Positions 1 through 9,249 of a stretch of DNA of 64,000 nucleotides are shown one piece after another. The stretch's first letter is position 1. Each line of letters begins with the position of its first letter. Source of the stretch: CAYRDK01 sp043819345 (lineage in GTDB: Bacteria > Omnitrophota > Gorgyraeia > Velamenicoccales > Velamenicoccaceae); the NCBI GenBank assembly GCA_043819345.1, contig JBDREX010000018.1, positions 28,096 through 92,095 on the forward strand, given 5' to 3'. Made by a program: the position numbers and the translations under genes. The notes under the pieces are model-generated. The model worked only from the letters and a program-made list of their open reading frames with translations, was not told the origin of the DNA and did not search any database.

Positions 1-3000
1 TTGTTGGTGTTAGCCTTGCGGCAGGCTTTGAGCAAGTTATTAAGGATTCTGCGGTGTTAACTTTTATACAAGGCAAAATTTTTACTTACAAGAGAGAAAT
101 AGATGTCATCCTAACGGTTATTAGAGAATCATTTAAGCGTGATGGGGGACAGAAGTTTGAAGATCAGGACGAGGACTGCGAACATTTGCTAAAAAGGTAT
201 AGCAACGGGGCTCAGTGGTGGTTTAAATTTAAGACAGGCATAGAACTCTTTTTTTTGCATTATGTTGTAGAATTGTTCTTACTAATAGAAGATGAACGGC
301 AGTTAAGAGATCATTTGGATAGTTGTTGTGAGGGTGGGCATATTAAGGGTCGAAATTTAGTTGAATGTGGGTTATGGATAGCGCAGGAATTTAAAGAAAA
401 CGGTATCTTGAATAATGAACAATTTATTGTTAATGCCTGCATTAACTATCTTCGTATCAAATATGATTTAAGAGAAGGGAATATTAGGAGCATGGGGTAT
501 AGTTTAAAAATGGTGCTATTTTGGCAGGAGCAAAATGGTGTCAGTATTTTAGAAGAGATGGATAGTGGCTATCTTACAGAAGAAAATATCAAGCTTTTAC
601 TCAAGCCTCTGGAAATGGAACAGGCGATATTGTTTGATTTATTTTCTCAGGATATTGTTGTTCAGATAAAAAGCTTATTAAACAGATTGGTTTTTCCGAC
701 TAAAAATTCACAAGAGGAAAATTTTGAGAAAAGGTTAGGCTTATTAGCAACGGTTGTAGCTTTTTGTACGGCACCAAAAGCGACCGAGGAGGATCTGGAA
801 TATTGCGATATTGTAGATTATGGTTGGGGCGCGGGAAGACTAGAAAAGGATTATCTGGAAAAGTTTGCGAACTGGGTTTTTTCATTGGTTTCTCAAGGAC
901 TTATTCTACAAGAGGCGGCTGAGGAGATATTTTCGCTTATTGTAGATTTATGGAAAAATGATTATGGGTATCTTTTTTCTTTGTCTCTTAAAGAGGCCGT
1001 GAAAAAGATAAAAATGCTTTTTAAGGAGGAAAATGAGGTATCCGAGGCTCTCGCATTAAAGATGTTTGATTTATATGGGCAATTTGTAAAGCTGGAAAGC
1101 GTTGATTCGCCGCAGTCCTTGAGACGAAATATAGGCCTTGGTAGAGAGCTATCTAGTTCACCGATTAGAAAACAACTGCCTGAGCAACTAATGGCGGCAT
1201 GTGTTTATAGCTGTTTTTTATGGGATGACCAAAAGCAGATGATATCTCAGTTGTTGCGAGATGAGGATAAAAATCATTCCAATGCGGCTGTTCTTTTAGG
1301 CTTTTCTGATGACCTATTATTAACGCTTGTCTTAAAACAGTTGTGGATGAAGCTGCCTGCAGAGTTTGAGAGGACAAGAGTGAGAATAGATGAGGCGATT
1401 GCCAGGATTATCGCTAAGGCTTATTTTTCGGAATACCCGGCTTATCATGAGGAAGAACGATTTCAGAGATGGAAGGTTAGCCCTTCCAAATACTGGCTTC
1501 GGGAGATTGACACGTTAATCGTTTACTATATGCGGAATTTTTTATACAAAGAAAGGATTGTTGTTTGTGACGATGCCATAGCTAATGGGAATACAACGGT
1601 GGCTTTGATGGAAGAGATTGTTAGAAGTTTTGGGAGTGATTTTTTTAAGAAAAAGGTTCAGATTGTTGCTGATGATATCAGTTTATATTTTTATGTTGTT
1701 CAAGATGGAAAAGGCAATATAGGAATATACGATGCTTTTGGTAAGCTGCTTCAGATACGGCCTCACGGAAAACATATTTTAAAAAAATGCATTATTTTTG
1801 CGATGCACGTGCCGATATTTCCAGACCTTAAAAGCATGTCTGAAAGTTTGGATAAAATATTTCAGGCTTCTTTTCATGGGTATGGAAGCATGAGTAATAC
1901 AGAAATGATTCAGACACACAATACTTTATTGCCTAGCTTTATCGCGCTTCAAGATCGTTATCCTGAGAATATCTCCTTGATACAAACTGATATATTTAAA
2001 GATAGGAGCATACAGGCCGATATAAGACGCTGCTTTAATCTGCTTATAACTGATTATTACTGTGGGGATATCAAAACAGATTCTGAATTTTTATTAAGAA
2101 GCGTTAACGAAGGAGGATATCTTTTGCTAGGGCATGTAGATCCTGTCAAAGCCTATACCGTTTATAAAGGATTATCCGTTGGAAACAGAAGCGTTAAAAA
2201 TGTGGGCTACTATTATGATTTTAGCATTTCTTCTTCTAGTGTAGAGAACGCTTTTAGGGGTGAATGGCTAAGATCGGAAAAGATAGGTTCCAATGGAGGG
2301 GTGGAATTGAAAGGGGTACGGAAAAAGGAGCTTATTTCTGTAGCGAGGGGCCATCTTTTTTCTTTTCGGCATATTATTCGGGAAATAATCAGGCACTATG
2401 GAAGTTTGCAAAACGCACAAGGTTGCCATTTTGTTGAATTAGGTCCGAGAAATATAATAGCGTTAATTCAGTATTTAAATAAAAGGGGTATTAGGACGAT
2501 AGGCGTTGGCGATTGCGTTAGGGATGATGTTGCTGATATGGTTAAAGTCAGTGATTATTTTATACATTATTTTCCTTCTTATTGTGTTCAAGGAGGGCAG
2601 GATGCGATTGATGTGATCTATTCCCGGGGAGGGTTTTATCCCGTATTGCAGGCGCGTGACGGTAGATTTAATGAAAGAGAAGTAGAGAAATATTATGTTC
2701 CGATTGTGGCCGCGATGCGGCCTCAAGGTGTTATTATTAATCAGATCAGTGTGCATGAAACGCAGCTGACAGACTGTGAATTGAAGATTTTGAATTTAAC
2801 AAAAATACAGGAATATCGCGTAACAGACGCGAGCGGATTTTTTGTGGAGGCTAGAATTATTGTATTAAAAAAATCTATTTCGTCCCAGATGGTTTTAATA
2901 AATGGGCAAACACAGGATAAGAAAAAGATCCTGGATTCTTTTGGAGATCCTTTATCAAGCCCGATTAAAGATTCAGCTTCTTTAATGGAAATTTTTAGAA

Positions 3001-5273
3001 TAGAACAGCTGAAGAGGCAAAAGTATAAAATCGGTTTTTATCAGGACAAAAGGAGTGGTTGTGTTCAGGCGTTTTTTTTACCGCGAAGAGGAAAGATTTT
3101 TATAGATGATGAGAGGTTCTTTTTTATTGATAATCATATACCACGACGTCGTTTTTTTTCTGATGTCCGCTTTGGTGGTTTATTGGTTGATGAAAACATT
3201 ATTTGCTTGGAAACGGGCTCAACGATATTAGCGCCGGCAACGATGAGTGTTTATGCGAACGGTATTAGGGATTGCGTGCAGCTTTTTATAGATATTTCCG
3301 CTTTGGATATTTTGGGTTGTGCGCATCAATTTGTTGCGGCCTCGCATATATTTCCTTCTTTGAAGGCGCCCCATACAAATATTCATAATGTTTTTGCTTT
3401 TGTCCGTGAATCAATGGAGTCGATCGGTATGGATAGTACGGATAAAACCGGGTGGAAAGATATTGTTATTGGCGGAGCTGAATTCATAAAAACAAAGAGG
3501 CATAGATCTTCATTAGGAACTGACAATCTTGAGGCGGCTTTGTCCATGCTGCAAAAAAAAGGGATAAAGGTATGTGATAGTAGCCAGGCGGGGGGCCTTA
3601 ATTTATCGCGGAACGTATTTTTTAGCGGGAAAGATGTTTATTTGGAGGAATTTGAATATAGGCCCGGTTGGTTGATCCCAACGGTGCACAAAATTGGTGA
3701 ATCGGTTCTTCATTTCAGGCATTCCGGAAGCAGCGGGGTAAGTGGCTGTCATATTCAAGGGGAGCATATTTTCGGATGGAAGATTAGTTCTCCATTAGAC
3801 GAGGATAACAGTATTGAAAAGCCTGACCCCGAGCTTGTTTTTGGTCAAAATACCTTTATGTCAAGGCTTGCAGCATCTTTGAAGGCTGACAAGAACAATG
3901 ATGTATCGCCTATACAGAGAACGACTTTTTTGAAAGGCAAAACGCTGGCTATTGTTATTCCCTATAATTCAGATTTTATAACAGGGGTAATGACATTTTT
4001 GATTTTAGAGATTAGGCAGATGCTTCGTCTTTGTACGGGTTTGAGGTTGGTTTTAATTTATCCTGTTGATAAAAATTCCAAGAGCAACGAGGTGTTCGAG
4101 CAGAAGTTTTCTCATCAGAATATGGTTATTTATGCGCCGGACCTTTCGAGCGCGCCGGAACGTTTGGAGCAGTTGCATGAGTATTTTAGAATCGACTTAG
4201 TAGTAACTCATTGGCTATTTAGCTATCGGGAAGCTCACGCCTTGATTTTTTGTGGTTTGAAAAATATTCCCAGCATCGCCTTTTATCATTTTGGCCGGCA
4301 ATATTTGGAATGGGTGGCCGATGGCGAGTTGCAATTAGAAGGTGTCGAAAAAGAGTTTATTGATGAATTTTTCAACCTTCCTTTGATCTGGGCGGCACTA
4401 TGTCGATCTGCGGCACTGGCTTTTCACGAGATCCAAGGGATAAAGCCCATTTTAGAGATGACGACATTGGTTGATTCTGATTTTTTTGATTCCTCCAAGG
4501 CTGACCAGAAAGAGATAGCCAGGATTAGGGAGAAATATTATTTAGAAGGTAAGTTTGTTGTGCTTTTTATTGGCCGCTTGCATCCTAACAAAGGGGTATT
4601 GAGATTGATTGAGATCGCGTATCATTTAAAAAGAATGGGACGGGATGATTTTCGAATCGTTTTTCTGGGACAGGATTCAGAAAACACAAAGCAGGAAATC
4701 TTGACTCTGGCTACATTCACTGATTGTGTGAATAATATTATTATACATGACGCGGTTGATTTTTGGGCGCTGCGCAATTGGATCGCGCTTAGTGATATCG
4801 GGGTTCTTGCGTCTATTAGTGAAGCTGTTCCTTTGGCTGTGCTGGAGATGGCGTCAATGGGACTGCCCGTCGTTAGCTATGATAATGAAGGGATTCCTGA
4901 AGCTATTGAGGATGGTGTAAATGGTTTATTGGTTAAGCCATTGGGCGCGCTCGCTTTTGCTCAGGCTATTAGGAGCCTCTGGGATGATGCGGCCAGACGA
5001 AAAGAAATGGGTTTGGCGGCCAGACGATTTGTTCAGAGAAAATATGATTTGAGTGCGGCTGTTTTCGGGCATATAGAAAATTATGCGGGAGTGGTCGAGG
5101 CTTTTCAAAAACAGACTTCTAGCCCATTGATCAAAAATCAGATTGCGTCAGGCCAGGGTACGTTGATAGGAAGTAAAGCTATAGGTGGCCGGGGCTTGGA
5201 TTATCAGGATTGTTTTCTTGAAGGGGGTTTCTCAATGGGTCAGGAAGTGCCTATGGTTTGGATGCCCCACTAG
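1..5273 (+). CDS. Giant multidomain protein, 5' end outside window: methyltransferase-like x2, CheD-like deamidase, GT4 glycosyltransferase
   Basis: The frame is open from the first bases, so the true start lies upstream; residue numbers here count from the GTG at 54. Residues 1-470 are helical and unrecognised. About 490-720 and 785-950 look like Rossmann methyltransferases (glycine/acidic motif after strand 1, later GGYLLLG and MRPQGVII strands). About 1050-1230 resembles CheD glutamine deamidase: Cys1074 and His1091 are 17 residues apart, followed by GGA, GxxN and a SQAGG/SRNVFF segment as in CheD. The catalytic Thr six residues before the Cys appears to be Ala1068. About 1300-1680 is a GT4 glycosyltransferase with the E-x7-E motif at Glu1590/Glu1598. 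This looks like a surface or secondary polysaccharide/protein-modifying enzyme. Domain order is seen; functions are inferred. An 11-bp terminator follows. Confidence 0.8.
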   Translation, partial: VGVSLAAGFEQVIKDSAVLTFIQGKIFTYKREIDVILTVIRESFKRDGGQKFEDQDEDCEHLLKRYSNGAQWWFKFKTGIELFFLHYVVELFLLIEDERQLRDHLDSCCEGGHIKGRNLVECGLWIAQEFKENGILNNEQFIVNACINYLRIKYDLREGNIRSMGYSLKMVLFWQEQNGVSILEEMDSGYLTEENIKLLLKPLEMEQAILFDLFSQDIVVQIKSLLNRLVFPTKNSQEENFEKRLGLLATVVAFCTAPKATEEDLEYCDIVDYGWGAGRLEKDYLEKFANWVFSLVSQGLILQEAAEEIFSLIVDLWKNDYGYLFSLSLKEAVKKIKMLFKEENEVSEALALKMFDLYGQFVKLESVDSPQSLRRNIGLGRELSSSPIRKQLPEQLMAACVYSCFLWDDQKQMISQLLRDEDKNHSNAAVLLGFSDDLLLTLVLKQLWMKLPAEFERTRVRIDEAIARIIAKAYFSEYPAYHEEERFQRWKVSPSKYWLREIDTLIVYYMRNFLYKERIVVCDDAIANGNTTVALMEEIVRSFGSDFFKKKVQIVADDISLYFYVVQDGKGNIGIYDAFGKLLQIRPHGKHILKKCIIFAMHVPIFPDLKSMSESLDKIFQASFHGYGSMSNTEMIQTHNTLLPSFIALQDRYPENISLIQTDIFKDRSIQADIRRCFNLLITDYYCGDIKTDSEFLLRSVNEGGYLLLGHVDPVKAYTVYKGLSVGNRSVKNVGYYYDFSISSSSVENAFRGEWLRSEKIGSNGGVELKGVRKKELISVARGHLFSFRHIIREIIRHYGSLQNAQGCHFVELGPRNIIALIQYLNKRGIRTIGVGDCVRDDVADMVKVSDYFIHYFPSYCVQGGQDAIDVIYSRGGFYPVLQARDGRFNEREVEKYYVPIVAAMRPQGVIINQISVHETQLTDCELKILNLTKIQEYRVTDASGFFVEARIIVLKKSISSQMVLINGQTQDKKKILDSFGDPLSSPIKDSASLMEIFRIEQLKRQKYKIGFYQDKRSGCVQAFFLPRRGKIFIDDERFFFIDNHIPRRRFFSDVRFGGLLVDENIICLETGSTILAPATMSVYANGIRDCVQLFIDISALDILGCAHQFVAASHIFPSLKAPHTNIHNVFAFVRESMESIGMDSTDKTGWKDIVIGGAEFIKTKRHRSSLGTDNLEAALSMLQKKGIKVCDSSQAGGLNLSRNVFFSGKDVYLEEFEYRPGWLIPTVHKIGESVLHFRHSGSSGVSGCHIQGEHIFGWKISSPLDEDNSIEKPDPELVFGQNTFMSRLAASLKADKNNDVSPIQRTTFLKGKTLAIVIPYNSDFITGVMTFLILEIRQMLRLCTGLRLVLIYPVDKNSKSNEVFEQKFSHQNMVIYAPDLSSAPERLEQLHEYFRIDLVVTHWLFSYREAHALIFCGLKNIPSIAFYHFGRQYLEWVADGELQLEGVEKEFIDEFFNLPLIWAALCRSAALAFHEIQGIKPILEMTTLVDSDFFDSSKADQKEIARIREKYYLEGKFVVLFIGRLHPNKGVLRLIEIAYHLKRMGRDDFRIVFLGQDSENTKQEILTLATFTDCVNNIIIHDAVDFWALRNWIALSDIGVLASISEAVPLAVLEMASMGLPVVSYDNEGIPEAIEDGVNGLLVKPLGALAFAQAIRSLWDDAARRKEMGLAARRFVQRKYDLSAAVFGHIENYAGVVEAFQKQTSSPLIKNQIASGQGTLIGSKAIGGRGLDYQDCFLEGGFSMGQEVPMVWMPH

Positions 5274-5473
5274 GTGCAGACATTTTACTATTTATGAAAT
5301 AGGCAGAATATAAAGATGTGATAAATTTATGAAATGACTGGACTTAAATGCCAGGAAGTGTTATACTTGACAAGGATATAGGTAAGACCTTTAAAGTGCT
5401 CTAGACACCAGGTCCTGTAAAATAACATATAAGCCAGACAGTGAGTAAACTGTTTAAATATAAAAAATATACC

Positions 5474-5504
5474 AAAGCCACGGATAATTCCGTGGCTTTT
5501 TTTT
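5474..5504 (+). terminator. Rho-independent terminator after the giant gene
   Basis: An 11-bp perfect stem (5474-5484 with 5489-5499), TAAT loop and a run of eight T. It separates the giant gene from the PilZ genes. Confidence 0.92.
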
Positions 5505-5538
5505 GGCCATGTGTTGACAAAATTTGAAAGGGGGTGCT

Positions 5539-5910
5539 ATGGCGAAGCGCAAAAGATCTCAATTGCAGATTGTAAGCGATCGGCCTGGAAGAGAGAGCGA
5601 TAAAAGGTTTTTTTGCCGTTTCATGTTGAAAGATTTTACTATCAGGTTTAAGGATTTAAGGCTGGGCGATAAGTTTGGCGGGGTGTGTAAGAATATTAGC
5701 GCGGGTGGTATGGGTGTTGTCGCAAATTGGAATGTTCAGCTTAAGACACCTGTTGAGATATGGCTTGATTGTCAGGATGGTTTTGAACCTTTTCATATTA
5801 TAGGAAAAGTTGTCTGGTCCGTCGGGACGCAGGATTCCTGCTACATGGGCATTGTTTTTGACAGGCCCAGGCTTATGAGTATGTCGAGAATTTTAAAGTT
5901 AGAGCATTAA
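5539..5910 (+). CDS. PilZ-domain c-di-GMP-binding protein
   Basis: A 123-residue single-domain protein. The ATG at 5539 follows an AAAGGGGG ribosome site; the longer frame from a TTG at 5524 would begin inside that site. It carries both PilZ motifs: RxxxR (RFFCR near residue 25) and the N-x-S-x-x-G motif (NISAGG) about 35 residues later, followed by the beta-barrel strands. PilZ proteins bind cyclic di-GMP and pass the signal to motility, export or polysaccharide machinery through an unknown partner. No GGDEF or EAL enzyme is in the window. A second PilZ protein follows 143 bases downstream but is quite different in sequence, so a recent duplication is unlikely. Confidence 0.85.
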   Translation: MAKRKRSQLQIVSDRPGRESDKRFFCRFMLKDFTIRFKDLRLGDKFGGVCKNISAGGMGVVANWNVQLKTPVEIWLDCQDGFEPFHIIGKVVWSVGTQDSCYMGIVFDRPRLMSMSRILKLEH

Positions 5911-6053
5911 TTTTTTATCCAAAGCCGGTAGAACTGAAAGGATTATTTAATAGTTATGTAGTTGGGCATAATCACATACTATTCAATAGGTTTGTAAGCT
6001 GAGTAATTACTCAATCACTTGCTGTAAATGAGGGAAAATTCAGGAGGTGGATC

Positions 6054-6431
6054 ATGGATGAAAAGCGGAATGTGGTTCGATGGCAGGTCGTTTTGCCGGT
6101 ACGTTACTTGGGGGTGTCTAAGCATATTGAAGGTGCGTGTGAAACGCAGGATTTAAGTTTAAGTGGAGCTAGATTAGCTATGGTGGAAAAGCATGAAGCT
6201 GGAGATCAGCTCTTTGTGCTATTTGATCTTCCTGAAGAGAACAGATCAAGCGTGCGGTGTGAAGCAGAGGTTGTGTGGCAGGATAAGTTGCATGACTTAG
6301 AAGAGAAACATAAGTATATAACAGGCATAGTGTTTACAAAAATTCGTGATATTCAAAAAAGTGTGCTTTTGGATTACGTTAATCAGTATTATCCTGAATT
6401 GTTTAGGCAACATTGGTGGAATGGATTATAG
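6054..6431 (+). CDS. PilZ-domain c-di-GMP-binding protein
   Basis: A 125-residue protein consisting of one PilZ domain. The start is set by a strong AGGAGGTGG ribosome site a few bases upstream. RxxxR is at the extreme N terminus (RNVVR, residues 5-9) and DxSxxG (DLSLSG) about 28 residues later, both intact, so cyclic di-GMP binding is expected. A short C-terminal helix (VLLDYVNQYYPELF) is typical of stand-alone PilZ proteins that dock on a partner. Its partner is not visible; the giant glycosyltransferase protein upstream and the carbohydrate locus downstream are possible targets, but that is only positional. Confidence 0.87.
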   Translation: MDEKRNVVRWQVVLPVRYLGVSKHIEGACETQDLSLSGARLAMVEKHEAGDQLFVLFDLPEENRSSVRCEAEVVWQDKLHDLEEKHKYITGIVFTKIRDIQKSVLLDYVNQYYPELFRQHWWNGL

Positions 6432-6517
6432 GATCAGCAGTTAATCCTGCAGTGTTTTCTTCTATGGTCTTAGTTATTACCCGCACAGCTGGATAATGGT
6501 TAAATAAAGATAACTAT

Positions 6518-6546
6518 TTGCATCGAGAAGGCTAAAATGTTATACT
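6518..6546 (+). promoter_or_regulatory. Candidate sigma70 promoter P1 of the carbohydrate locus
   Basis: TTGCAT (6518-6523), 17-base spacer, TATACT (6541-6546). The -10 is 5/6 to consensus and the -35 is weak. It is about 150 bases upstream of the GH94 phosphorylase gene. Confidence 0.45.
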
Positions 6547-6553
6547 ATAGCCT
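6529..6553. promoter_or_regulatory. Inverted repeat over the -10 box, candidate operator
   Basis: AGGCTA (6529-6534) and TAGCCT (6548-6553) form 6-bp inverted arms with a 13-base spacer that contains the P1 -10 box. The position suits a repressor such as the ROK or LacI protein encoded further down the locus. This is inference only. Confidence 0.3.
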
Positions 6554-6596
6554 CTTTACGGCTTGGTTCAGAAAAAGACAATCCCGCTTTTTATGC

Positions 6597-6625
6597 TTGA
6601 CCGATAAATCGCCTTGTGATAGACT
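6597..6625 (+). promoter_or_regulatory. Candidate sigma70 promoter P2 of the carbohydrate locus
   Basis: TTGACC (6597-6602), 17-base spacer, TAGACT (6620-6625). It would give a leader of roughly 65 bases before the phosphorylase start. Confidence 0.42.
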
Positions 6626-6697
6626 TTTTCAATCTATTTTTTATGACAGCATACATAACAATAACAAAATGATTATTTTATGAGTGAGAAGACAGCT

Positions 6698-9145
6698 ATG
6701 AAATATGGACGTTTTTCCGCAGATGGCTTTGAATTTATTATTACCAATCCTGATACCCCAACCCCTTGGATAAATTATCTGACGAATGACAAGTATTGTT
6801 CTGTGATTTCTCAATGCGCCGGTGGTTATAGTTTTTATAGAGACTGCCGTACAGATCGGATTTTGCGTTGGGCGCCGGATTATAAAAATTTTGACAGACC
6901 TGGTCGTTACATTTATGCCAGAGAGGTGAAACCATCTTCGGGCAAAGGTAGTGCGAAAGCCAAGGTTTGGTCTTTAACATATCAGCCGTTACGCGTTAAG
7001 CTAGATGTTTTTGAATGCAGGCATGGCCTGGGCTATACGTCGATTTCTAGTAAATATAATTCTGTCCGCTCCAAGATTACCTATTTTGTTCCTGCTAACG
7101 ATGATTGTGAAGTTTGGCTCGTTAGCCTTACCAACGAATCCAATAAAGAAAAGAAGATTGAGCTTTATCCCTATGTTGAATGGCTGGTTGGTGACTATCA
7201 TGAGGAGTTGCGTTACCGCAATATCATGAATTTGTACAATCGCATATGGTATGATGAGCAGCATGAAATGATTTTTGCCTGGAAAACGGCTTTCTGGCAA
7301 GGGATGAATATCAAAGAGTTTAAGAATTTTTCTTTTTTAGCTTCCAGCCTGGATATTAAAGGTTATGCGACGAGGAAAGCAGAATTTCTAGGGCGTTATA
7401 ATTCTGAAGAGAAACCGCAGAGCATTCTCGAAGGAAAGATGACAAATACGGCGCTTTGTTCCGGAGAAGATGCTATCGGTGCTTTTAAACACGTTGTTAA
7501 ACTCGCCCCTAAAGAAGAAAAAGAGTTTGTTGTTGTGTTAGGCTCAACAGAAGGCCAGGCGGCTGCTGTGAAACTTGTTGAACATTATAGAGATTTAGGC
7601 CGCGCGAAAAAAGCTCTTGAAATAACGAAAGATGTCTGGCGCAAGCGTATATTAGGTAATGTGCTTGTAAAAACGCCTGATAGTGATTTTGATGTTTTGG
7701 TTAATACCTGGGTAAAGTATCAAATGTACATATGCAATATGTGGTCGCGGTCTCCTTCGTTTTATCATGAGGGTTCTGGTGGAAGAGGCTATAGAGATTC
7801 CGCTCAGGATTCAGAGGCGATCCTTTCTATAAATTCTGATTTGACTCGTAAAAGAATTTTGCACTTAGCATCTTTGATCAGGCGTGATGGTACGTGTGCT
7901 CCTGGTTGGTCTGATATCACAGGGCCTGCTGCGCATCGTCCGAATAAGGATCATCAGGTCTGGTTAACGGCTACCGTCCATGCTTACATTCAGGAGACTG
8001 GAGATAAGGATATTCTTTCAGAATATGTGCCTTATTTAAAAGATCAATGGCAGAATGGTTGGCATAAGGACGTTAATTTTAAGGGTGCTGCCATAACGGA
8101 TGGCGAGGGCACACTTCTTGAGCATTTAGAGAAGAATCTGAATTATTGTTTCAATGATGTGGGTGAAAAAGGCTTACCTAAGATAGGGCACGCGGATTGG
8201 AATGATGCGATTGATGCGGCTGGTAAAAAACATCGTGGTGAAAGTGTGTGGTTGGCACAGGCTTTGGTGCGCTCTATTAAATACTTTATACAACTCGCTG
8301 AATTGATGGGCGCTAAAGATAAAGCTTTGGAATTTTCTAACAAATCAAAGACGATGACGGAGAGATTGAACGATGTGTGCTGGGATGGAGAATGGTACAC
8401 ACGTGGTTTTACAGATGATGGCATCGCCTATGGTACGAAAGCATACGAAGAAGGAAAGATTTTTCTCAATACGCAATCCTGGGCAGTTTTAAGCGGTGTT
8501 GCTCAAGGTGAGCGCCTGAAAAAAGTTCTGAAATCTGTCGATAAATACCTTGATGGTTCGCATGGATTGGCTTTGTTTTATCCAGCTTATAGCAGGTTTT
8601 ATCCAGAATTGGGCCGTATCAGTATGTTTTCAGAGGGGACAAAAGAGAATGCGGCGATTTTTTGTCATGCGGTGCATTTTATGGCTGTCGCTTATTGTCT
8701 TGCGGGCTGTGGAACAAAAGCTTATGAATCTATGGTAAAGGTTATGCCGAACAAACAAAAGGATTATGAGTGTTACAAAGCGGAACCTTATGTTTATGCT
8801 GAGTATTTGGTCGGGCCTGAAAATCCTTACCGGTATGGCGAAGGGCAATTTACATGGATTACGGGAACTTCCGGCTGGGCGTTTATGGCTGCGACAGAAT
8901 GGATATTGGGTGTAAAGCGTGATTTTGAGGGCTTACGGATTGATCCTTGCCTGCCGTCACATTGGAAAAAGTGTTCCATCAGGAGGCCGTTTCGGGGCGA
9001 TGTCTATGATGTCGAGATAGAAAACTCTAATGGTGTTGAAAAAGGCGTTAAGGAAATTTATGTTGATGGACAGAAAATAGACGGGAATCTTGTCAAGCCT
9101 ATTGGCGATGGGCAAGTTCATAAGGTACGCGTTGTTATGGGGTAG
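6698..9145 (+). CDS. GH94 family disaccharide/oligosaccharide phosphorylase (cellobiose phosphorylase-like)
   Basis: An 815-residue cytoplasmic enzyme that should split a beta-linked glucosyl disaccharide with phosphate, saving one ATP per cleavage. The ATG at 6698 (MKYGRF) is preferred over 6680 because GAGAAG sits six bases before it and GH94 proteins typically begin this way. Family marks are the N-terminal beta-sandwich, GYRDSAQD, HQVWLT, the general-acid motif HADWND (Asp500), the SEGTKENA phosphate-site region and GQFTWITGTSGW near the C terminus. Length matches cellobiose phosphorylase (about 810). There is no signal peptide. Specificity (cellobiose, laminaribiose, chitobiose, cellobionate, sophorose-type) cannot be read from the sequence. 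It leads the ABC importer genes, which probably deliver its substrate. Confidence 0.88.
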   Translation: MKYGRFSADGFEFIITNPDTPTPWINYLTNDKYCSVISQCAGGYSFYRDCRTDRILRWAPDYKNFDRPGRYIYAREVKPSSGKGSAKAKVWSLTYQPLRVKLDVFECRHGLGYTSISSKYNSVRSKITYFVPANDDCEVWLVSLTNESNKEKKIELYPYVEWLVGDYHEELRYRNIMNLYNRIWYDEQHEMIFAWKTAFWQGMNIKEFKNFSFLASSLDIKGYATRKAEFLGRYNSEEKPQSILEGKMTNTALCSGEDAIGAFKHVVKLAPKEEKEFVVVLGSTEGQAAAVKLVEHYRDLGRAKKALEITKDVWRKRILGNVLVKTPDSDFDVLVNTWVKYQMYICNMWSRSPSFYHEGSGGRGYRDSAQDSEAILSINSDLTRKRILHLASLIRRDGTCAPGWSDITGPAAHRPNKDHQVWLTATVHAYIQETGDKDILSEYVPYLKDQWQNGWHKDVNFKGAAITDGEGTLLEHLEKNLNYCFNDVGEKGLPKIGHADWNDAIDAAGKKHRGESVWLAQALVRSIKYFIQLAELMGAKDKALEFSNKSKTMTERLNDVCWDGEWYTRGFTDDGIAYGTKAYEEGKIFLNTQSWAVLSGVAQGERLKKVLKSVDKYLDGSHGLALFYPAYSRFYPELGRISMFSEGTKENAAIFCHAVHFMAVAYCLAGCGTKAYESMVKVMPNKQKDYECYKAEPYVYAEYLVGPENPYRYGEGQFTWITGTSGWAFMAATEWILGVKRDFEGLRIDPCLPSHWKKCSIRRPFRGDVYDVEIENSNGVEKGVKEIYVDGQKIDGNLVKPIGDGQVHKVRVVMG

Positions 9146-9204
9146 TGGATTAAGGTTGAAGTTCAGAAGCTAAAAGAACAGACAAAATAGAATAGCGTCG
9201 TATG

Positions 9205-9216
9205 CATCATATGATG
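9205..9216. promoter_or_regulatory. 12-bp perfect palindrome upstream of the binding-protein gene
   Basis: CATCATATGATG lies 33 bases before the solute-binding-protein start, in the 104-base gap after the phosphorylase gene. It could be an operator or chance; no clear promoter surrounds it. Confidence 0.25.
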
Positions 9217-9249
9217 TGAAAAAGATTTTAACGTAAACGGAGGATGTAG

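Noticed and set aside
5274..6053. Cyclic di-GMP riboswitch near the PilZ genes
   Set aside because: The conserved GEMM core (GCAAAGCC with its receptor) is not present in either gap.
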